64,000 bases of DNA from an uncultured Lachnospiraceae bacterium (GTDB taxonomy: Bacteria; Bacillota; Clostridia; Lachnospirales; Lachnospiraceae), in contig CAJTUC010000001.1 of the NCBI GenBank assembly GCA_910579395.1, positions 186,001-250,000 on the forward strand, in the 5' to 3' direction. Under the pieces are notes generated by a model. The model was not told the DNA's origin, made no database searches, and saw nothing but the letters and a program-made list of their open reading frames with translations. The position numbers and the translations under genes are program-made. Positions 37,701 to 46,045 of this stretch are shown in pieces (position 1 is the first letter of the stretch; the number at the start of each line of letters is the position of its first letter).

Positions 37701-37767
37701 TTTAATTCCTCTGTTAAAGAAATTGGCGAACGGTCGTGAAATTGTGGGGTTAAATGCGTATGAATAA
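34762..37767 (+). CDS. hsdR: type I restriction enzyme, R subunit
   Basis: The 1001-residue protein is the DNA-translocating, cutting subunit. Its N-terminal nuclease has RYDVIILINGIPVVQIELKS (Asp near 118, ExK near 133-135). The helicase motor has TTGSGKT near 275, IFDECHRSQFGENHK near 392, GFTGTPIF, and LLTGFDSKYLNTLYVDK for later motifs. The C-terminus is helical. Full length. The gene is markedly A+T-rich compared with its neighbours, suggesting transfer. It overlaps hsdS. Confidence 0.95.
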   Translation: MKDERQIENDFIEKLKELKYTYREDIKDKAALEENFRNHFQNLNRVRLSNSEFLRLKESIITSDVFAAAQKLREINTFKRDDDTPLQYTLVNTVDWCKNEYEVINQLRINTENSYHRYDVIILINGIPVVQIELKSLHVTPRRAVEQIVKYKNDPGNGFTNSLLCFMQLFIVSNECHTYYFANNNKDHFSFNADERFLPVYQLADKNNEKITHLHDFSEILLRKCALGELISKYMVLVACEQKMMIMRPYQIYAVKAIMDCIEQNRGNGYIWHTTGSGKTLTSFKASTLLKDNRNIAKCLFVVDRKDLDRQTREEFNKFQEGCVEENTNTETLVERLTSEDYRDKVIVTTIQKLGLALDEDNKRIQEKKKRGELTYKERLAPLKDQRIVMIFDECHRSQFGENHKAIKNFFPKAQLFGFTGTPIFEENAAYKQVDGTVGSYTTTKDIFEKELHAYTITHAIDDENVLRFHIDYYKPEEGRSTSKENEKENKRAVVKTILSKHDAVTDNRRYNAIFATASINDAIEYYELFEAEQQKLAEDENVDFKPINIACVFSPPAEGNKDVQQIQEDLPQEKEDNQKEPAEKKQKLVQIIGDYNRQYGTNHNISNFDGYYQDVQLRIKNQKYANTDYPHTNKIDITIVVDMLLTGFDSKYLNTLYVDKNLKYHGLIQAFSRTNRVLNDTKPYGNILDFRNQTDEVDNAIALFSGESNSRRAKEIWLVEPAPEMIVKLDNAVDELKKFMESQGLECKPGEVSNLRGDAARCKFINIFKEVQRLKTQLEQYTEIEEKDAAKIMELLPEDTMRAFRGAYMDMAQRLKAAQGKEIENKDSEVEQLDFEFVLFSSAIIDYDYIMALISRYTQYEPKKQHMRKEQIIGMLSATSNLFDEREDIIEYINSLKVGETLNVDAIKADYQKFRERKNNNEINALAIKHGIVTHDLQGFVQGITERMIFDGEKLSDLLAPLNLGWRDRTQKELELMEDLIPLLKKLANGREIVGLNAYE

Positions 37768-38974
37768 AAAGAAAAAAACAGAAATTAGGTTGAGATTCCC
37801 TGAATTTACAGACAATAAATGGATTAAGACTAAATTGGGAAATATTTCATCAATTGTAAAAGAAAAAGCGGGAGAAAATAAATATCTTCTTATGAGCGTT
37901 ACGTCAGGAGTCGGTTTAGTACCTCAAACTGAAAAATTTGGCAGAGAAATCGCCGGAGACTCCTATAAAAATTATACTGTAATCAGGAGGTATGATTTTG
38001 CTTACAATAAAAGTGCAACAAAGCAGTTCCCAGAAGGTTTTATATCCATGCTTAGTGACTATGATGTTGCCGCCGTTCCGAATAGTATTTTTATTTGTTT
38101 TAGAATTACCGATAATGAATGTTATCCTCTTTTTTTGAACTATCTTTTTTATAATAATTATCACGGTAAATGGTTAAAAAGATACATAGAAGTAGGAGCA
38201 CGGGCACATGGGGCGCTCAGCATGGACACAGAACATTTGTGGGATATGCCGATTGATTTGCCGTGTTTAAAAGAACAGCAAAAGATAGCCAATTGTATAT
38301 TTTCTATCAGTAAGTTGATTGATGCGGAAAGCAGAAAACTTAGGGCGCTTAAAAAATATAAAAAGGGGTTGATGCAAAAGCTTTTTCCTGCTGAGGGCAT
38401 GGATGTGCCGGAGTGGAGATTTCCTGAATTCCGGGATTGCGGTGCATGGGTAGAATGTAGTGTGGGAGATATTTTGAAGCCTGTTACCCCGCCTCAAAAA
38501 ATAGTAAAATCTGAATATAAAGTTTCAGGTAAATATCCAATTATTGATCAATCTCAGGAATATATTTCGGGATGGACGGATGATGAAGCATCTGTGGTAT
38601 TCAATGATTCTCCATTAATTGTTTTTGGAGATCATACTTGTGTTTTAAAGCTGGTAAAACAGCCATTTGCACAAGGGGCGGATGGAGTCAAAATCCTTTC
38701 CGTGGATGATAAGCTGGACGAGGAGTTTGTATACTATGATCTGGAAAGCATCTCGATAAAAGCTGATGGATATAAAAGACATTATTCTATATTAAAAAAA
38801 ATGTCTGTGAAATACTCGGATAAAAATTCTGGTGAACAGCAAAAAATTGCAGACTGTTTTTCTAAAATAGATTCTCTGATCATAGCACAATCAAATAAGA
38901 TTAAGAGTTTACAAACACACAGAAAAGGGATGATGCAAGGTTTTTTTCCTTTTCCTGAGGAGGCTGAGTTATGA
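37760..38974 (+). CDS. hsdS: type I restriction enzyme, specificity subunit S
   Basis: The 404-residue protein has two target-recognition domains, each followed by a conserved helical spacer: LKEQQKIANCIFSISKLIDAES near 180 and SGEQQKIADCFSKIDSLIIAQS near 365. It sets the DNA sequence recognised by both methylation and restriction. It starts within the last codons of hsdR (ATG 37760; ATG 37754 is an alternative) and its TGA overlaps the next ATG as ATGA. The first domain's DNA specificity cannot be read from sequence alone. Confidence 0.93.
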   Translation: MNKKKKTEIRLRFPEFTDNKWIKTKLGNISSIVKEKAGENKYLLMSVTSGVGLVPQTEKFGREIAGDSYKNYTVIRRYDFAYNKSATKQFPEGFISMLSDYDVAAVPNSIFICFRITDNECYPLFLNYLFYNNYHGKWLKRYIEVGARAHGALSMDTEHLWDMPIDLPCLKEQQKIANCIFSISKLIDAESRKLRALKKYKKGLMQKLFPAEGMDVPEWRFPEFRDCGAWVECSVGDILKPVTPPQKIVKSEYKVSGKYPIIDQSQEYISGWTDDEASVVFNDSPLIVFGDHTCVLKLVKQPFAQGADGVKILSVDDKLDEEFVYYDLESISIKADGYKRHYSILKKMSVKYSDKNSGEQQKIADCFSKIDSLIIAQSNKIKSLQTHRKGMMQGFFPFPEEAEL

Positions 38975-40092
38975 ATGATATTACAACTGTAATTGGTGAA
39001 AATTTGAAAGAACTATCTGAGAAAATTTTTTATTTAAATGAAAATATCATATTAATCTATGCTTTTAACGGAACAGGAAAAACTCGATTATCAGTTGAGT
39101 ATAAGAATTTTACAAAACGAAATAATGATGATAATCATGCGGGTGTTTATTACAATGCATATAGTGAAGATTTATTTGTATGGGACAACGATGTTGAAAA
39201 TACTGGCAGTAGAATGAAGCTTAATGTAATACCATCCAGCTTAAATCAATATCATTCATCAATAGATGAAAACAGCGTGCGTGAGAAACTTTCGATTTAC
39301 AAGCCTAAATTTGATTTTAAATTTAAAATGTTTGATGATTTTTCAATAGGAATTGAATCAATTACTTTTTATGCCAGAACAAATAATGAAATAGAGAGCG
39401 AGGAGCCGATAAAAATATCCCGCGGAGAAGAACGTATTTTTATCTGGTGTTTTTTTCTGGCTTTATTTGATGTTCAGGGCTGGACAGGTCAACAAAATAG
39501 CCATTTTTTTATAGATGATCCGGTTTCCAGCTTAGATGAACATAATATTTTTATTACAGCATCTACTGTACTTGATTTGATCGATGAGCATTATGAACAA
39601 AGAAAAATTGTAATTACAACACATCATGTCGGTTTTTTTTCCATACTTTCGGACTGGCTGTGTAAAGGAGAAAAGGCGAGCAGCTATAAGCGGAAAATCC
39701 ATCAATACATATTAAAGAACGATGATTCATCATTAAAGCTGCTTAGTTGTAAGAAAGATGTTTTTATGTACCATTTGGAACTGCTTCAAATTCTTCAAAA
39801 TGCAATTAATGAGCATAAATTGTACGCATATCATTTTGCAATATTAAGGCAGGCATTGGAAAATATTTCTTCCTTTCTTGGTATAGGGCGTATTTCATAT
39901 GTACTTGAACAAATTGGAATAGACGATACAGATACCGTTGCGCGAATTATAAATACACTATCGCATAAAACGGTATTTAGATATGAAATGAAAGAAATGG
40001 TTCCGGACAATGTAGAACTTCTTACAGATATTTTTAATAAAATTCAGCAGAAATATAATTTTGTTATTCATGGAGGTACAGGAAATGAATGA
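38971..40092 (+). CDS. PrrC/RloC-like ATPase, candidate tRNA anticodon nuclease, embedded in the type I operon
   Basis: This 373-residue protein has an ABC/SMC-like ATPase core: Walker A NGTGKT at residues 33-38, a signature-like ISRGEER near 150, Walker B FFIDDPVSSLDEHN near 180 and an H-loop TTHH near 218. The C-terminal third reads ILRQALENISSFLG with Arg293 and Glu297 four apart, and then INTLSHKT with His332. PrrC-type anticodon nucleases use an Arg/Glu/His triad with the same Arg-x3-Glu step and a His about 36 residues on. Start overlaps hsdS (ATGA) and its end overlaps hsdM by eight bases, so it is translationally part of the operon. ATPase identity is firm; the nuclease role is inferred. 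Confidence 0.75.
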   Translation: MNDITTVIGENLKELSEKIFYLNENIILIYAFNGTGKTRLSVEYKNFTKRNNDDNHAGVYYNAYSEDLFVWDNDVENTGSRMKLNVIPSSLNQYHSSIDENSVREKLSIYKPKFDFKFKMFDDFSIGIESITFYARTNNEIESEEPIKISRGEERIFIWCFFLALFDVQGWTGQQNSHFFIDDPVSSLDEHNIFITASTVLDLIDEHYEQRKIVITTHHVGFFSILSDWLCKGEKASSYKRKIHQYILKNDDSSLKLLSCKKDVFMYHLELLQILQNAINEHKLYAYHFAILRQALENISSFLGIGRISYVLEQIGIDDTDTVARIINTLSHKTVFRYEMKEMVPDNVELLTDIFNKIQQKYNFVIHGGTGNE

Positions 40093-41875
40093 TACGCAGC
40101 AAAAACAATTAGGCTCAACTTTATGGGCAATTGCTGATAGATTGCGTGGTGCAATGAATGCAGATGATTTTCGGGATTATATGTTGTCGTTTCTTTTTTT
40201 GCGTTATCTATCCGATAATTATGAAGAGGCAGTAAAAAAAGAGTTGGGCAGCGATTATCAGGACAGTGAAGATGAAATAAAAAGAAATCGTGATGGAATT
40301 AATTCTTATATAGAAGAATTAAAACAGATGATTGTTGAGTATGTGAATGGCATTCCTCTGAAAAAACTAGGTTTAGGAGAACACGAAACAGATAAGGATG
40401 TAATAGGAGCGGCGAGAAATAGATTTATAGAAGAAAACAATAAGATGTTTCATGCCAAGAGTGTCATTCCTCTTGCTGTGTGGTATACTCATAACTTAGA
40501 CCAAGTGGAAGTTTTTGAGAAACAAATGCGTCGTAAGATCCATTATGTAATAAAGCCGGCATATTTGTGGAGTAATATATATGAATTGGCACGAACGCAA
40601 GATGAAAAATTACTGAGAACTTTGCAGGATGGCTTTAAGTATATTGAAAATGAGTCCTTTGAGAGCAGATTTCGGGGGTTGTTTTCAGAGGTAAATCTTG
40701 ATTCGGATAAACTGGGGAAAAAATATAGTGAACGAAATACACTTCTGTGTTCAATTATAATGGAGATAGCCGAGGGTCTTTCTAAATTTCCAAATGAAAC
40801 CGACCTTTTGGGTGATGCTTATGAATATTTAATCGGACAATTTGCGGCAGGTTCAGGAAAAAAGGCAGGAGAATTTTATACACCGCAGCAGGTTTCTACG
40901 ATTCTCTCCAGAATTGTGACACTGGATAGCCAGGACCCGAGTACCGGAAAGAAGAATAAGCTTAAAAATATTCTTGATTTTGCCTGCGGCTCAGGTTCAT
41001 TGCTGATAAATGTCAGGAAGCAGCTTGGGGAGAATTGTATTGGACAGATTTATGGACAGGAAAAAAATATTACAACCTATAACCTTGCGCGTATGAATAT
41101 GCTGCTTCATGGATTGAAAGATTCTGAATTCCAAATACATCATGGAGATTCCTTGTTAAACGACTGGAATATTTTAAATGAAATGAATCCGGCGAAAAAA
41201 ATTCAGTTTGAGGCAATTGTGGCTAATCCGCCTTTTAGTTACAGGTGGCAGCCTAAAGAAGAAATGGCCGAGGATTTCAGATTTAAAGGGTATGGGCTTG
41301 CTCCAAGATCGGCTGCTGATCTTGCATTTTTGCTTCATGGCTTTCATTTTTTGAGTGATGATGGAGCAATGGCTATTATCTTGCCTCATGGAGTACTATT
41401 TCGTCGTGGAGTTGAGGAAAAAATCAGAACAAAGTTATTGGAGGACGGCAATATTGATGCGGTTATAGGATTACCTGAAAATTTGTTTTTTTCTACAGGA
41501 ATTTCAGTTTGTATACTGGTACTTAAGAAATGTAAAAAATTTGATGATGTGCTGATAATTAATGCAAGCGGACAATTTAAAAAAGGAAAGCGTCAGAATA
41601 TACTTTTACCTCAACATATTGATAAAATAATTGATACCTATCAATATAGAAAAGAAGAGGATAAAAAGTATTCCCGCCGAGTATCTATGGGCGAAATTAA
41701 GCAGCATGGATATAACTTAAATATTTCTCAATATGTTAGCACGGTGTCTGAAGAAGAAGTGATTAACCTTGAAGAAGTAACACGAGAACTTGAAGAAATT
41801 GAGATTAAAATACAACAGGCAAAATCCGAGCATAATGAATTTTTGAAGGAACTTGGTCTTACCCCTTTGCCATAG
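40085..41875 (+). CDS. hsdM: type I restriction-modification system methyltransferase subunit M
   Basis: The 596-residue N6-adenine methyltransferase starts with the HsdM N-terminal helical domain (LGSTLWAIADRLRGAMNADDFRDYMLSFLFLRYLSD). It has SAM motif I ILDFACGSGSLL near 303 and catalytic NPPF in AIVANPPFSY near 380. ATG 40085 is eight bases after GGAGG and lies inside the end of the ATPase gene. The order R-S-ATPase-M is unlike the usual R-M-S arrangement. No terminator with a good stem was seen directly after it. Confidence 0.95.
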   Translation: MNDTQQKQLGSTLWAIADRLRGAMNADDFRDYMLSFLFLRYLSDNYEEAVKKELGSDYQDSEDEIKRNRDGINSYIEELKQMIVEYVNGIPLKKLGLGEHETDKDVIGAARNRFIEENNKMFHAKSVIPLAVWYTHNLDQVEVFEKQMRRKIHYVIKPAYLWSNIYELARTQDEKLLRTLQDGFKYIENESFESRFRGLFSEVNLDSDKLGKKYSERNTLLCSIIMEIAEGLSKFPNETDLLGDAYEYLIGQFAAGSGKKAGEFYTPQQVSTILSRIVTLDSQDPSTGKKNKLKNILDFACGSGSLLINVRKQLGENCIGQIYGQEKNITTYNLARMNMLLHGLKDSEFQIHHGDSLLNDWNILNEMNPAKKIQFEAIVANPPFSYRWQPKEEMAEDFRFKGYGLAPRSAADLAFLLHGFHFLSDDGAMAIILPHGVLFRRGVEEKIRTKLLEDGNIDAVIGLPENLFFSTGISVCILVLKKCKKFDDVLIINASGQFKKGKRQNILLPQHIDKIIDTYQYRKEEDKKYSRRVSMGEIKQHGYNLNISQYVSTVSEEEVINLEEVTRELEEIEIKIQQAKSEHNEFLKELGLTPLP

Positions 41876-41948
41876 CAAGGATAGATAGTAGTATATCTGT
41901 TGTATGTGTAATTGGAACTGTGAACTTGTTTCAAGGAGGGAAAAGATC

Positions 41949-42272
41949 ATGTCAGCATTTTTAATCTGGCTGTGTTTCAGCGTATTGTTCATCGGTTACG
42001 GAATCCATGCTTTCCGTTCAAAAAAAGTTGTTCCGTTTGGCTTCTGGACAAATGCGGCGGTATTCGCCGTAAAAGATGTGCGCGCCTATAACAGAGCCGT
42101 TGGTAAACTATGGTGCGTATTCGGTATTGTTCTTGCATTTCTGGGCATTCCGCTTTTAAAAGGACAGAATTCGCCATATGCCATGCTTTCCATCTTGGGA
42201 GTCATGGCAGAGGCGATTGTGGCAATGGCCGTTTATGTCGTCGTGATTGAAAAGAAATACCGGGAAAAATGA
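41949..42272 (+). CDS. small membrane protein of unknown function
   Basis: The 107-residue protein has three hydrophobic segments (about residues 3-20, 52-70 and 80-100). The loop KKVVPFGFWTNAAVFAVKDVRAYNRAVGKLW recurs in uncharacterised Firmicutes proteins. AAGGAGGG lies about nine bases before ATG 41949. G+C content returns toward the chromosomal level here, marking the right end of the A+T-rich restriction block. Confidence 0.65.
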   Translation: MSAFLIWLCFSVLFIGYGIHAFRSKKVVPFGFWTNAAVFAVKDVRAYNRAVGKLWCVFGIVLAFLGIPLLKGQNSPYAMLSILGVMAEAIVAMAVYVVVIEKKYREK

Positions 42273-42323
42273 CAAAGATGACTCAAAACTTATGAATCAT
42301 GGAGGTTTGTGCGGAGGTAATTG

Positions 42324-42878
42324 ATGAAATTTGACTTGAGTATTTTATACAGTCTTTTCTCTGTTTTTTTCGTTTTATTTTATCCAAGACAGATAACCCA
42401 TGTCATATGCTTTGGACGGCATAGAGATGAAACGCGTATAAAGAGTAAAATTGCATATTACAGTATCTATCTGTTTTGGACGATTATCTTCGGAATTTTG
42501 TGTTTGATAATGGGAGCGGCATCCGGTCTTGATTCAACATTTGATAAAATACTGTATTTTGCGAATTTGACATATGGACATGAAGAATATGTGTCGGCTG
42601 GTGCGAGCGAAGAAAATGGCGGCACGATATATTTGACATATTATACGAAAAAAGACATTGACGAAACGATTTTATGTGAAATTATTCGAGATAATAAATT
42701 CATTTGTGAGCCGTATAAATTAGGAGAGGCGGAAGTAAGACAAACTGGCAAAAAGATATGGGAAATTCAGATGGATGGAGAAGTGCTGGGAAACATAGAA
42801 ATTGAACGGAACCTATTCATGTGGAAAATCTGTTACATGTGGGATGAGCTGAAGTTGGAAGCAAGATATAATAAGTAA
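42324..42878 (+). CDS. hypothetical membrane-anchored protein
   Basis: The 184-residue protein has two hydrophobic segments in its first 75 residues (LSILYSLFSVFFVLFYP; IYLFWTIIFGILCLIMGAASG) and a soluble C-terminal part ending EARYNK. I recognise no family. GGAGG precedes ATG 42324. Its composition is A+T-rich like the restriction block, so it may share that origin. It begins 51 bp after the preceding gene. Confidence 0.55.
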   Translation: MKFDLSILYSLFSVFFVLFYPRQITHVICFGRHRDETRIKSKIAYYSIYLFWTIIFGILCLIMGAASGLDSTFDKILYFANLTYGHEEYVSAGASEENGGTIYLTYYTKKDIDETILCEIIRDNKFICEPYKLGEAEVRQTGKKIWEIQMDGEVLGNIEIERNLFMWKICYMWDELKLEARYNK

Positions 42879-42943
42879 AGCAGACGGAGAAAACAGGTAA
42901 AACAAAATTACAATTTAGAGTGGAAACAATCGGGAAAATCAAG

Positions 42944-42949
42944 TATAAT
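42944..42949 (+). promoter_or_regulatory. possible -10 element before tex
   Basis: TATAAT follows a weak TGGAAA 17 bp upstream. A transcript from here would include palindrome P5 in its leader. The 42879-43184 gap contains only this site and P5. Confidence 0.35.
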
Positions 42950-42970
42950 GGTATAGCTGGAAAATATTGT

Positions 42971-43143
42971 GCAGCAGTTCAGCCGCCGGGCAGGACGGTG
43001 TATGGTTCCTGCGAAGGCCCTTGAAAAGTGCCGGTGCTTAGCGAGGTTCCTTACGAGCTTAGCATCCGTTGCTACTTTTCGCGGAGCGAAAGCGTGCCTT
43101 CAAAGGAACCATACACCGTCCTGCCCGGCGGCTGAACTGCTGC
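42971..43143. repeat. P-family large palindrome, copy P5
   Basis: The outer arms begin GCAGCAGTTCAGCCGCCGGG and pair perfectly for about 40 bp, running into GGACGGTGTATGGTTCCT. Inside, the minus strand carries GGCACGCTTTCGCTCCGCG, AAAAGTAGC and GGATGCTAAGC, nearly the same as in P3. It lies 42 bp before tex. Confidence 0.88.
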
Positions 43144-43184
43144 AATATCATCCGGCGGCAATACGCGAAAGGAACGGTTAGGAA

Positions 43185-45575
43185 ATGGATATTATCGTAA
43201 AACTGAAAGAAGAACTGAAAGTGGAGAAGTGGCAGGTGGAAGCTGCCGTCAAATTGATAGATGAAGGGAACACGATTCCTTTTATCTCCAGATATCGGAA
43301 AGAGGCGACGGGCTCTTTGAATGATGAAGTGCTGCGTAATCTGTATGAGCGATTGACTTATCTTCGGAATCTGGAGGAGAAAAAGGAGCAGGTATTAAAG
43401 AGCATTGAGGAACAGGGAAAGCTGACGGATGAATTGAAAGAAAGAATCGTGGCGGCCGAAACGATGGTCGTTGTGGACGATTTATACCGTCCGTACCGCC
43501 CGAAGAGAAAGACAAGGGCGAGCGTTGCGAAGGAAAAAGGGCTGGACGGCCTTGCGGAGTATATTCTGGCGCAGAATGCGGAGGTGCCGATTGAGGAAGA
43601 AGCGGTCAAATATCTGCGTGAGGACGAGGACGCTGCCAAGTCGGTAAAAACGGTCGAAGAAGCGGTTCAGGGTGCGAAGGATATCATTGCGGAAATGATT
43701 TCCGACGAGGCGGATTACCGCATCTATATCCGGGATATTACGATGGAAGAAGGAAAAATCGTCAGCACCGCCAGAGACGAAAAGGCGGAGAGCGTTTACG
43801 AGATGTATTATGCTTATGAAGAACCCGTGAAAAAAGCGGCCGGACACCGTATTCTTGCCCTCAACAGAGGGGAGAGCGAGAAGTTCCTCGTCGTGAAAGT
43901 CGCGGCGCCTGAAGAGCGTATTTTACAATATCTGCGCAAAAAGGTGATCACAAGTGACAATGCGGTTACGACACCGATTCTGGAAGAAGTAATATCTGAC
44001 AGCTATGTCAGATTGATTGCACCTGCAATCGAAAGAGAGATTCGGAACGACCTGACGGAGAAAGCGGAGGACGGCGCGATTGCCGTATTTGGAAAGAATC
44101 TGGAACAGCTTTTATTGCAGCCCCCGATTGCGGGAAAAGTAGTGCTCGGCTGGGACCCGGCTTTCCGTACCGGATGTAAGCTGGCAGTCGTGGATGCGAC
44201 GGGCAAGGTACTGGATACGAAAGTCATTTACCCGACGGCGCCGCAGAACAAAGTGGAAGAAGCGAAGGCAGAACTCAAGAAGCTGATTAAAAAATATAAT
44301 GTATCTCTGATTTCCGTCGGAAACGGAACCGCGTCCAGAGAATCTGAGCAGGTCATCGTCGAACTGTTGAAAGAACTGGATACGCCGGTACAATATGTCA
44401 TTGTCAACGAGGCCGGGGCATCCGTTTATTCGGCGAGCAAGCTGGCGACTGAAGAATTTCCGAATTTTGACGTGGGACAGAGAAGCGCCGCATCCATTGC
44501 GAGGAGATTACAGGATCCGCTGGCAGAACTTGTTAAGATAGACCCCAAATCCATCGGTGTCGGCCAGTACCAGCATGATATGAACCAGAAAAAACTGAGT
44601 GAAGCCCTGAATGGGGTGGTAGAAGACAGCGTAAATAAGGTGGGCGTGGATTTGAACACGGCTTCTGCATCTCTGCTCGAATATGTTTCCGGTGTGACGA
44701 AAGTCATTGCCAGAAATATCGTAGATTATAGGGAGAACAACGGCCGTTTTACCAATCGGAAACAGCTTTTGAAAGTGGCGAAGCTTGGGCCGAAAGCGTT
44801 TGAACAGTGCGCGGGTTTTATGCGGATTACGGACGGCGATAATCCGCTCGATGCGACGAGCGTCCATCCGGAATCCTATGAGGCGGCGGAGGAGCTTCTG
44901 GATAAAATGGGCCTGACGATGGCGGATGTCAAGGAAGCACAGAAAAAAGCGGCAGCCGAGAAGGCAGCAGGCAAAAAAGCTGTGGCGGTAAAAGAAAGAC
45001 CGGCAAAAAAGCAGAAAGAAATTGTTATCCGTAATACCAATACGGCGATGGGCAAAGCGCTTGCGGCAGCGATGGGCGGCGTTGTATTAGAGAATGATAA
45101 GAAAGAGAACAAGAGTAAAGCGCCTTCCGGCGCGGCGGAGAAAACCGAAGTCACGGTCAGCAGTCTGGAACGGAAAATCAAAGATAAGAAGAAACTGGCG
45201 GAGGAACTCGGTATCGGCGAAATCACGCTGACAGATATTTTGAAAGAACTGGAAAAACCGGCAAGAGACCCGCGTGACGATATGCCCGCACCGATTCTGC
45301 GGAGCGATGTACTGGATATGAAAGACTTGAAGCCGGGCATGATCTTAAAAGGAACGGTCCGCAATGTCATCGATTTTGGCGCTTTTGTCGATATCGGCGT
45401 CCATCAGGACGGCCTGGTGCACGTTTCTCAGATGACGGATAAATTTATCAAACATCCGTTGGAGGCGGTCAGCGTCGGCGATATCGTAGACGTACAGGTG
45501 CTTACCGTTGATGTTGCGAAGAAGCGGATTGGGTTGACGATGAAGATCGGAAAGGAAGAAAGGGCTAAGAAATAG
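43185..45575 (+). CDS. tex: Tex family RNA-binding transcription accessory protein
   Basis: The 796-residue protein has the N-terminal helical Tex domain (TIPFISRYRKEATGSLNDEVLRNL) and a YqgF/RNase H-like domain near 320-450 (LGWDPAFRTGCKLAVVD). Helix-hairpin-helix repeats (NIVDYRENNGRFTNRKQLLKV) and a C-terminal S1 domain (GMILKGTVRNVIDFGAFVDIGVHQDGLVHVSQM) follow. A lysine/alanine-rich linker around 590-630 is an added feature. It binds nucleic acid and interacts with transcription elongation. AGGAACGGTTAGG precedes the ATG. Confidence 0.95.
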   Translation: MDIIVKLKEELKVEKWQVEAAVKLIDEGNTIPFISRYRKEATGSLNDEVLRNLYERLTYLRNLEEKKEQVLKSIEEQGKLTDELKERIVAAETMVVVDDLYRPYRPKRKTRASVAKEKGLDGLAEYILAQNAEVPIEEEAVKYLREDEDAAKSVKTVEEAVQGAKDIIAEMISDEADYRIYIRDITMEEGKIVSTARDEKAESVYEMYYAYEEPVKKAAGHRILALNRGESEKFLVVKVAAPEERILQYLRKKVITSDNAVTTPILEEVISDSYVRLIAPAIEREIRNDLTEKAEDGAIAVFGKNLEQLLLQPPIAGKVVLGWDPAFRTGCKLAVVDATGKVLDTKVIYPTAPQNKVEEAKAELKKLIKKYNVSLISVGNGTASRESEQVIVELLKELDTPVQYVIVNEAGASVYSASKLATEEFPNFDVGQRSAASIARRLQDPLAELVKIDPKSIGVGQYQHDMNQKKLSEALNGVVEDSVNKVGVDLNTASASLLEYVSGVTKVIARNIVDYRENNGRFTNRKQLLKVAKLGPKAFEQCAGFMRITDGDNPLDATSVHPESYEAAEELLDKMGLTMADVKEAQKKAAAEKAAGKKAVAVKERPAKKQKEIVIRNTNTAMGKALAAAMGGVVLENDKKENKSKAPSGAAEKTEVTVSSLERKIKDKKKLAEELGIGEITLTDILKELEKPARDPRDDMPAPILRSDVLDMKDLKPGMILKGTVRNVIDFGAFVDIGVHQDGLVHVSQMTDKFIKHPLEAVSVGDIVDVQVLTVDVAKKRIGLTMKIGKEERAKK

Positions 45576-45586
45576 TCATCTTCCTC

Positions 45587-45615
45587 TTGCATTTCCATGC
45601 AAACAGTATTACAAT
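45587..45615 (+). promoter_or_regulatory. promoter of the FMN riboswitch-ribU unit
   Basis: TTGCAT and TACAAT are separated by exactly 17 bp, about 20 bp before the riboswitch. Confidence 0.65.
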
Positions 45616-45635
45616 ATACGAAATACATAAAGGTA

Positions 45636-45832
45636 AGTTCTTCGGGGCAGGGTGAAATTCCCTACTGGTGGTGATGCCTGAAAGCATTGTAACTGTATAA
45701 GAAAAGAATAAGAAACTATACGGCTGCATAACAGGATGAGTCCACGACCCGGCGGCGATGCGCACAGCATCTAACCGGCTGATACGGTCAGAATCCGTAA
45801 CCAACAGTAAAGTCTGGATGAAAGAAGAAACG
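45636..45832 (+). promoter_or_regulatory. FMN riboswitch (RFN element)
   Basis: The conserved RFN blocks appear in order: TTCGGGGCAGGGTGAAATTC, CCTACTGGTGGTGATGCC, AGTCCACGACCCG, GCTGATACGGTCAGAATCCG and AACCAACAGTAAAGTCTGGATG ending AAAGAAGAA. Binding of FMN should turn off the downstream riboflavin transporter. The long variable arm around 45690-45725 is A-rich. Confidence 0.96.
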
Positions 45833-45922
45833 ACATTTTGCATGTGACAGCGTATTCTGCTTGATATGGTGATTCTTTTCGGTAATATCAAATAGTATGT
45901 GTTTTCCATAAAAGTGTGTGTG

Positions 45923-45953
45923 AAGACCCCGGATTTTAATCCGGGGTCTTTGC
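45923..45953 (+). terminator. terminator of the FMN riboswitch
   Basis: A 13-bp perfect stem AAGACCCCGGATT/AATCCGGGGTCTT has a two-base loop. The T-run is short (CTTTGCAT), so efficiency is uncertain. Confidence 0.7.
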
Positions 45954-46045
45954 ATATACGCCTTGCGGCGTACGGAATCAAAATGTAGAAACGAAGAAAC
46001 ATCCTTTTTGTCAATTAAAAATTCGATAAAATGGAGGAAAAGAAA

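Noticed and set aside
34670..42878. Prophage or integrative element
   Set aside because: No integrase, attachment repeats, structural or conjugation genes; only the restriction operon and two small genes.
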